Below are positions 57,317-64,000 of a stretch of DNA of 64,000 nucleotides, piece after piece. The stretch covers positions 1,488,001-1,552,000 of the forward strand of contig CM074703.1 of the NCBI GenBank assembly GCA_037367355.1, read 5' to 3'. Position 1 is the first letter of the stretch. Each line of letters begins with the position of its first letter. This DNA is from Neoscytalidium dimidiatum (Eukaryota; Ascomycota; Dothideomycetes; Botryosphaeriales; Botryosphaeriaceae). Below the pieces are notes generated by a model. That model was not told where the DNA came from, searched no databases, and saw nothing but the letters and a program-made list of their open reading frames with translations. Made by a program: the position numbers and the translations under genes.

Positions 57317-58488
57317 GCGGCGACAGCGGTGAATGAGGATCGCGCCAGGGAGGCCTTAGGCGCGACGGTCTCCTAGGCGTCACGGAGCGCTGCCTGCAGA
57401 CGCGCCTATGCTGCTGGCACATCTGTTTCTACTTTCGCTTCTATACCACGAAGTTTTAGTTTCCTTTCCACTGTCGCTTCAGGTCGCCATACTTCCTTCT
57501 ACTTGGCACCGGCATCGTAACGATGACAACGACCCGCTAAAAAAAAAGTTATTTCACGAGATCCCCGATACCCCATGATTTGCAACCCCAACATGACACC
57601 TCAGAACCGAGCGATTGGCGCTCGCCCAGGGCTGTCTCCTGTCTCCTTTTCCCTTTTTTTGGTTACTATCATCCGAACGGACGAACCGCTCAGAGAGAAG
57701 ACGAGACCGACAAGACGGACCTCAGGGGCGAACCGCGGAGGCGGAGGCTGGAAGCGAGTGAAAGGAGGGCGAGGGCGAGAGGGATTTTGAGAAGGGGAGA
57801 GAAGTGGTTATGTTGTCGGTAGTCTAGGCTAGGATGTTTGGCAGACTCTAATCTTTGGCTGCGATCCTCTTGGGCAGTGCCGCCTGTTTCTTTTCCTTTC
57901 CCCTTCCCCAATGTCGCAGCAGCTACACAGTCGGTGGTGATGATACCCATTCCCTCAAGATTTTCCTCTCTTCTCTCTGCCAGGAGCAGATTTTCCTCCT
58001 TTTCCAGGTTTGTTCCTCTTTTCCGTCTTCCAAGAGCTTGTACCGGCAACTTTCACCCGTGTCATGAATGACCTTTGGGAAAGGTATCACTGAGCTGGGA
58101 AATACTTTTCAATGTTTCCCTTCTCTTGGCATTGAGGAGACCGGAGAGACTCACTATCAACGTCTCTGTCGTTGAGAAACATGCGCGAGGATAATTCTCG
58201 GTTTCTTTTGTCGATACTACTGCCGTTGAGTACATATTTCGGTCCCGACACTTGGGTCATGTTGATAGTTCTGCTTGAGGAGTGGCGCGCTGTACAGAAT
58301 ATGTACTGATGACGGATACGCAAGTATTACTGAGGTTATGTAGGAAATTTGACCATTGAGGATCGAGGAAAGGAATTATAAATTCGTGCCAGCACACATA
58401 GTTAATGTAAAAGAAAGGAGAACAGCAGGGGATCAGGGTGGATTACCCTCCGACTATAACACGATCTACGTGTGAAGTCAAATAGGTC
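57317..58488. other. 3' flank and intergenic, no gene seen
   Basis: Long 3' untranslated-type sequence after the zinc-knuckle gene, then AT-richer DNA. Frames under 120 codons without motifs. Confidence 0.5.
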
Positions 58489-58505
58489 GTCTTAACGTAG
58501 ATGTC
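58489..58505. repeat. Inverted-repeat family, single decayed left arm
   Basis: GTCTTAACGTAGATGTC matches the left arm of the 24986 copy at 14 of 17 positions; no convincing right arm follows. Confidence 0.35.
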
Positions 58506-58767
58506 GGTTGCGTACGATGATTGAGCACAAGCGACCATTTCCGCTGCGTGTACCACTAATAAACGAATTTGTCATTGCAAGTAGCTTCGTGCTATAAAGC
58601 GAAGGGTATTTTTTTTTTGCCACTTACTAGGAGAGGTATGCGCTTGCATTGGCTGCCCGTTTCGTGGGAGGGCTCGCTTGCGTCATGGCCTCTGCTCCGG
58701 AGCTTCTGCGTGTTTAAACAACCTCCACTTCCAAACCACTCCGACATACCATGCGCTTACGTTCGCC

Positions 58768-60155
58768 ATGGATGCTCCCTCCGCACAACTCCACCAAGAG
58801 ATCCGTGACGCCGTAACGCGCCAGCTCCACCAGCGCAGGCCATTGCTCCATCACCTGAACGCCGACACCAGCTGGCTCCTCCAGATCCCGCGACCCGTCA
58901 CCGCGACGAAGAGGGGCGGTCGCGCCTTCTACAACATCCTCATCGATCCATGGTTAGCTGGTGGTCAGAGCGACGTCGCCTCGTGGTTCTCGCAACAATG
59001 GCACAGATATGAGAGTGCATGTAAGAACATCGCTGAGGTTGAGTGGCTGGCGCGCGAGGTCGAGATTCTGGCGTCAGGACTGCGCCTGGGTATGAACAGG
59101 CAGCCGAATGGCGAAGAAGCAGGCGTCGACATTCCGACCTTCATAGACGCGGTCGCCATATCTCACGAGTTCACCGACCACTGCCATAAGGAAACACTAG
59201 CACAGGTTGATCCAAATGTGCCGGTCTTTGCAACAGAGGTAAGGCCCAGCTGTCTCCCCCCTCTCAATCGAACTGTAAAGAGGATCGCCTTCACCGATAT
59301 CGCTTTCTCTCTCTAATTCTCTAGCTCGCCGCGCGCATCATCCGAAACATGAAGCATTTCCACCACGTCGAGACGATCGCGGTCTTCTCGCGCAGCGGCG
59401 GCAGCAGCAGCAGCACTGACGGCAGCGGAGACTGGCGCGCTGCCTCGATCCCGCCGCTGCCCGAATGGCTCAGCATCTTCCGTCTGCAGGAGGAGACGGA
59501 CAACGTCTTTTCCTCCGGGAACATCTACTACCACAGCGCCCTCGTCTTCGCCTTCGCCATACCTCCCGCCCCGCAAACCTCGTCCACAACCACGACCCGC
59601 TCCTCGTCCTCCTCCTCGCGCAGCCTCCCCAACGGCTGGATCCCGCCTCCCTCCTCCTCCACCTTCGACCGGTCCTCCGACGCCGACGACGACGATCCGC
59701 CCGCCGAGTGCATCATCTACACCCCGCACGGCGTGCGGCCGGGCATCCTGGATCCCATCGTCACGGCGTCGCCGCGCCTGTCCGTCCTTGCGCTCGTCCA
59801 CGGCTTGCACGACGTCTCGCTCGACGCGATGGCGTCGCTCTTGCCGTGGGGGAGGAAGCTGGCGGTGCTGAAGCAGCTGAACCTGGGCGGCGCGAACGGG
59901 CTCGAGGTGCAGCGGGCGACGCGCGCGAAGTACTGGATCGGCACGCACGATGAGCCAAAGTGGGCGATGGGATTGGTGGCGTGGTTGTTGAGGAGGAGGG
60001 TGGTTGGCGTGGAGGAGGCGTTGAGGAGGGAAAAGGAGGAGCTGGTGGGGGAGGGTGCGAAGGCAGGGGTGGATGGGGAGAGCGTGGAGAGGCTTTTGGA
60101 TGAGTGGCCGAGGTATGAGGAGGTGGGGAATGGGGAGAGTAGGATGCTGTTGTGA
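58768..60155 (+). CDS. Metallo-beta-lactamase-fold-like hypothetical protein
   Basis: Exons 58768-59238 and 59325-60155 (intron GTAAGG...CTAG) give 433 aa. The segment AFYNILIDPWLAGGQSDVAS resembles the strand-loop (LIDP) entrance of beta-lactamase-superfamily proteins. FIDAVAISHEFTDHCHKETL then resembles a variant HxHxDH metal motif (SHEFTDHCHK) in which the first His of the usual pattern is kept and the second replaced. IIYTPHGVRP may correspond to a later strand. A low-complexity Ser/Pro/Asp insertion (about residues 240-290) separates the halves, and the C-terminus is rich in Glu and Arg. Fungal proteins of this type are common and uncharacterised. Whether metal is bound is doubtful. The ATG was chosen for its context GCCATGG and because no intron is then needed upstream. 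Confidence 0.7.
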
Positions 60156-61558
60156 GAGGGAAAGAGGCTACCAATTTTTGGGAGGACACCAAATTATTTT
60201 CACCGCCTACGACGGCGGGACGCGGCGCGTTCAGCAAGCTACCTGCGGTCGTTGGTTTTGGGGAGTTTACTAGCGGAGATTTACTGCATTACCACATTTA
60301 ATCAACATAGCAGACGGGAGTTTCTGGAGAGCGTCTTTCATCTGGTTGACTTAACGGCTTTACTCGTCTTGCTAGATACTGTCATTCTTTGCGGATCTCC
60401 CCTGAAGAGAAGTCGGTGGTGTTCCTTTCGTCATATGTGGAATTTTATTTCATAGTGTTCTGCGTCGCTGTCTTCTTTGGCTGTGCCGTTTTTCTGCCTT
60501 CACAAGTGGTAGTGGATTTCCGGGCATATCATGCTACACTCTGTGAATGAATCCTTATAAGATTTTGCTGTCATTCGGATTGCGTTTGCCGTTCCAACGC
60601 TTCCGCTGCTGTGTGAAGTGTAATGCTTTTTTTTATCTCCTGTTGCGCAGATTCAGACCTTGACCGAAACGGAATTTCTTAAGGGCGATTATTATCTCAA
60701 TTACTAAGGTGGACATCAGTATATTAGCACCAGCAGCAGCGCCATAGGGGATTCCTTGATATCTCTATTGTAGAAACGAAGTAACACGATTGGCGCGTGG
60801 TTTCATCCCGATGGTCGAACTGTCAACGATCTCAAGCAAGCGGACGCGCTGGGCTGTCAACAGCCCGCCACCGACATTGGTTCTTACGGTCTTGTACAAA
60901 AACAAGACGCGGTCTCTTGACCAAAGCAAGCGTTACTTCGTAGTCAAAAACAGATCCACGGGGCAAACTCCTCGCCCGCTCGCACTCGTTGAAGAAAAGG
61001 AGAATGTGGAGGGATTCCCTCGGTGTTCACAGCCGGACAAGCTGACGTCCAAAGCAGCTGGCTTGGAGACAGACCTTAGAGAGTACCGCGATCACCGCAT
61101 TCTCTTGCTCAGAGAATACACTGTTAGTAGCGTGAGCGCGCTATTGTATGAGGACCAGAGACATAGCAACAAAAAGATTAGAACGAGTCGTGATCTGACA
61201 TCCCCCTTATGTAACGCGTGAAGGAACTCGGATGTCGAGCTAGACCTAGGTCCCAACGCCATCAGGACGAGTAAATAGCAGCCAGTCCGTGCTTTCGTTT
61301 CCCGTCTCCAACATTTAGACGACGAGCAGGAGTCTCCATAACGCGCTTGCAGACAAAACCGGAACTTGTGACCACACACAAGTGCCGTGAGGCATCTGGT
61401 AATGACCGGCTGTTCAAGTTAGCAATCAGCGCATGTCGACTGGCTAAAGGCGTTCCAGTCAATGCTCTGTTCACCGCAACCACACCGACATCGTCTGTGT
61501 TATTAGAAACTGCAGTAGAACTCACCGTTCAAAGTCCTCGTAGAGAGTTGAGGCCGCC
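60156..61558. other. Gene-poor interval
   Basis: The 3' flank of the preceding gene, then a plus-strand frame 60790-61221 (143 codons, no ATG at its start, no motif). Nothing convincing. Confidence 0.5.
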
Positions 61559-61605
61559 GTCCGGACGTAAATGTCGAAGAAAATTGGTGACATTTACGTC
61601 CAGAC
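61559..61605. repeat. 47-bp inverted repeat, best copy
   Basis: Left arm GTCCGGACGTAAATGTC (61559-61575), 13-nt spacer, right arm GACATTTACGTCCAGAC (61589-61605). The arms pair with a single mismatch. AACTGCTTCAA follows at 61606-61616 and continues as CTGCCCATG. Confidence 0.8.
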
Positions 61606-61616
61606 AACTGCTTCAA

Positions 61617-64000
61617 CTGCCCATGGGCCGTACTGCACAACAGCTTCTACCACCTGCTCTAGCATACTGAATGAAGACGGATCTTTCTACATCATGCCTG
61701 AGCGTCTGGAAGTAGCGGGGACGATATCCGCAGCTTCCCCGTTGTTTGAGTACGTAATGGAGTGATACCTCCGCGATTGGATGGATGGCAGTATCCTGGA
61801 CGAGCTGAGACTGAGGCACATTCGGAGTTTCGTGTTCCATGCATCTCGCGCAGTGGCATACTTTCAGCTCTCGGCGACAACGTAGGTCCCATATTTCGGT
61901 AGTTTCAGACCGACTTCGTATTTCCTACCTATCTTAATCTCCTTCGGGAATGGCATTGAAGAAGACGTGTGATCTTTTTTTCTTTCCTTTTCCTCTTCGT
62001 TCTTACATATATTTGTTGACACTGAGACTTACGTTTCACATACAAAATGGGAAAATGGCACACCGCAGGACAGGATAGGACAGCCAATGCGTAGACGGGT
62101 GGCAGTCAATGCTGGTCGGCAATTGAAGTATTACGTGTAGCCGAGTTATTTGTTTGCATAAGCTATAATCGTCTAGCAGGGAGGGATGCAATTGAAGTGG
62201 AGGGTTGAGGTGGGAAGTGCCGGTTACTTCTGACCAACCACGAATGGATAATGATGTTCGTGGTTGCAACGGGTCGGTCATCCGGATTGGTGACGGGAGG
62301 ATCATCATGTGCGCTCTGCGGCTGGCGTGAGGATGCCATATCGCCGGCAATTGCCTTTAGTCGTAGGGGTTACTCTTCCTTGTCGCGGTCTTGATGTTTT
62401 TTGTAGGATTTGGATGGTGTGGAGTTTTGGTCAGCGTAGGGATCAGGCTGGCTGAACGAAAGGGCGGCGATAGTCCCAAAGCGGACACGGATCCAGTAGA
62501 TGCATACGGAGGCTTTCAGATTGAAAGCTATTATCATGCAGCTGCTCGTCGCGAAACGGCGGGATCAGGCGAACCAGATTCTGCACCCAGGTTCTGCACG
62601 TATGATTCTGCACATTGTTTCACACAGGGCGGGAGGATCGGCAGGCCTCGACTGCGATGGGCAAACTACCGATTGGAGCCACGATTATCAGGACAGGCAC
62701 GGAATTGAGGCTCAAGTCGCGGCAACCGGTCAAGTGGGCATGCGGGAGATGCGACCTTGATGAGAGCAAGCGAGCTGCCGTCACTGACAGATGTAAAACA
62801 CCAGCGATGATTGGAGAGGAGGGCACCGGCTGTGGCCAGTAATGGCGCGAGCCGTTGCGACAATTACCAGAGGCTTGGGTCGTCACGCTTATCCGTCAAT
62901 CCGGAACGGCCATAGGTTGAGGACTGTTGGAATGCTTCCAACCTCCGGAACGCAGGCAAACGTCGAGCAAGCGATGAAGTGTCGAGCTGAGCGGACACGT
63001 CAGAGGACTCATTGCCTGATGCAGCGGGAACCATGCAGCAGGCCAGAAGCACCTCAATGAGAACACGGCGGTGCGGCCCCCAGACTAAGAAAATTCTACG
63101 AGCTTGTGATGGGTCTGGTGTTAAGCGCGAGGGTGGATCCTTCGTCTGCGGGAAGGAATGGATTCAGCAGCTCTGCATGTGGAAACGGGCCGATGAACCA
63201 CAGCGGTGGCAGCGTAGCCGAGGAGAGAGAGAGGGAGGGAGGGAGGGAGGGAGGGAGAGAGAGAGAGAGCGAGCGGGCGGACGGGCGGAGAACAGGAGGC
63301 AGCATCGAGATCAACGACCGGGAGACGGGGAAGATGCTCGTGGAGGCGCTTATCGCGGACGGGAAGGCGGCTTCGGCGGCGCAGAGAACAGAAAGCTTGG
63401 GCGGCTTCTGCAAGCTGATTCCTTCAGGGCGACGCCACGATAGCGTCCCGTGCCAATGGCATGGACGAGTGGAGAGGGAGGTGTTGGATGGGGGACGGCG
63501 GAGAGCTGGCGGTGGTGGAGGTCAGACGGGGCATTTCCACGCCGCAGGCCTGCCTCGGCGACAGGGAAGCTGCCTGACCGGTAGGAGCGTTGGGAGCAGA
63601 AGGTGGTTCTTGGGGCGCATTGCAGCGGCCGGAGAGGTTCTTCTGGCTGCAGTTGCAGTCGAGTTGCAGGCTGACAGTGCGTCGCGTCGCGAGAGCGAGG
63701 ACGGGACCACATGGGCGTTCGCGCTCAGACAGTGGCCGGCGATCCGCCATGGCGCTGGTGGAGAGCGATGGCAGTGATGAGTGGGCAGCCCTGTGGCCGG
63801 CGATTGACGACGCACGACTCGGGCGGGCTCGTCGTGGCAGATCCGCATCCCGCCGGACAGGTTTAACTCTGAGCGTTGGACGAGGGCGCACAGCCAATGA
63901 GGCCCGGCGCTGTGCACTCGCTGCGCGGTCGCTGAGGCTCGGCGCTTAATGGCCCAGTGGCATTCGACGGCTGCTGCAAGAGCTCGCCGCCCAGCTGTCT
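61617..64000. other. Gene-poor right end
   Basis: No frame with recognisable protein features. The open frames at 63012-63949 on both strands coincide with a GA-rich simple repeat and high GC, and they are probably not genes, though a partial gene running off the right edge cannot be excluded. Confidence 0.45.
63221..63269. repeat. (GA)n/(GGGA)n simple repeat
   Basis: GA runs flanking about seven GGGA units on the plus strand, inside otherwise unannotated GC-rich sequence. Confidence 0.9.

Noticed and set aside
60790..61221. 143-codon plus-strand frame
   Set aside because: No ATG at the start, no domain, no intron logic and mixed composition; treated as chance.
63012..63949. Overlapping open frames on both strands at the right end
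   Set aside because: They coincide with GA-rich simple sequence and high GC; no motif, start context or intron supports a gene.

Overview
The window is nuclear DNA of a filamentous ascomycete (Pezizomycotina; class not determined). The protein-coding genes are GC-rich at third positions, carry 50-140 nt GT-AG introns, and belong to typical filamentous-fungal families: GH3 xylosidase, sedolisin, fungal intradiol dioxygenase-like protein, Zn2Cys6 regulator, Dal5-type transporter and Ser/Thr-rich wall protein. No tRNA, rRNA, CRISPR array or intact transposon was recognised.

Layout. At 0-5 kb, both on the minus strand, lie a beta-xylosidase cut by the left edge and a secreted intradiol dioxygenase-like protein. 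5-9.1 kb is gene-poor. At 9.1-11.1 kb is a secreted sedolisin (tripeptidyl-peptidase type). 11.9-19.5 kb is an accessory stretch with a heavily frameshifted MDR oxidoreductase pseudogene, a small protein with an in-frame stop, a small secreted cysteine-rich protein and an alpha/beta hydrolase with a late frameshift. 20.2-29.3 kb holds an NAD(P)-binding reductase-like protein, a single-pass membrane protein, the 3' remnant of an MFS transporter, a fructosyl-amine/sarcosine-oxidase-like flavoprotein and a Zn2Cys6 transcription factor. 30.5-32.6 kb holds a second small secreted protein and a CE1 feruloyl-esterase-type enzyme. 33.1-40.9 kb is a compact trio: Dal5-type transporter and alpha/beta hydrolase, divergent over about 310 bp, followed by a full-length 5-oxoprolinase/hydantoinase. 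41.1-42.3 kb is a decayed secreted-protein gene. 42.8-47.2 kb holds an SMP-30/gluconolactonase-like membrane-anchored protein and, divergent from it, a wall protein with 31 N-glycosylation sequons. 48.4-49.4 kb looks like a gene remnant. 49.9-60.2 kb is conserved housekeeping-type sequence: a BTB-like hypothetical protein, Rrp7, UDP-N-acetylglucosamine pyrophosphorylase, a seven-zinc-knuckle Gis2/CNBP protein and a metallo-beta-lactamase-like protein. 60.2-64 kb shows no convincing gene.

How the genes work together. Xylosidase and feruloyl esterase would act together on arabinoxylan, and both have a GGCTAAA-type (XlnR/Xyr1-like) site upstream. Sedolisin and the dioxygenase-like protein add secreted degradative capacity. 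The transporter/hydrolase/oxoprolinase trio may take up and open a lactam- or imide-type compound (inference). The least explained element is a dispersed, degenerate 47-bp inverted repeat (17-bp arms, 13-nt spacer) found at about 23.8, 25.0 and 61.6 kb, with partial or decayed copies at 42.5, 49.6-49.8 and 58.5 kb, mostly in gene-poor or pseudogene-bearing intervals.
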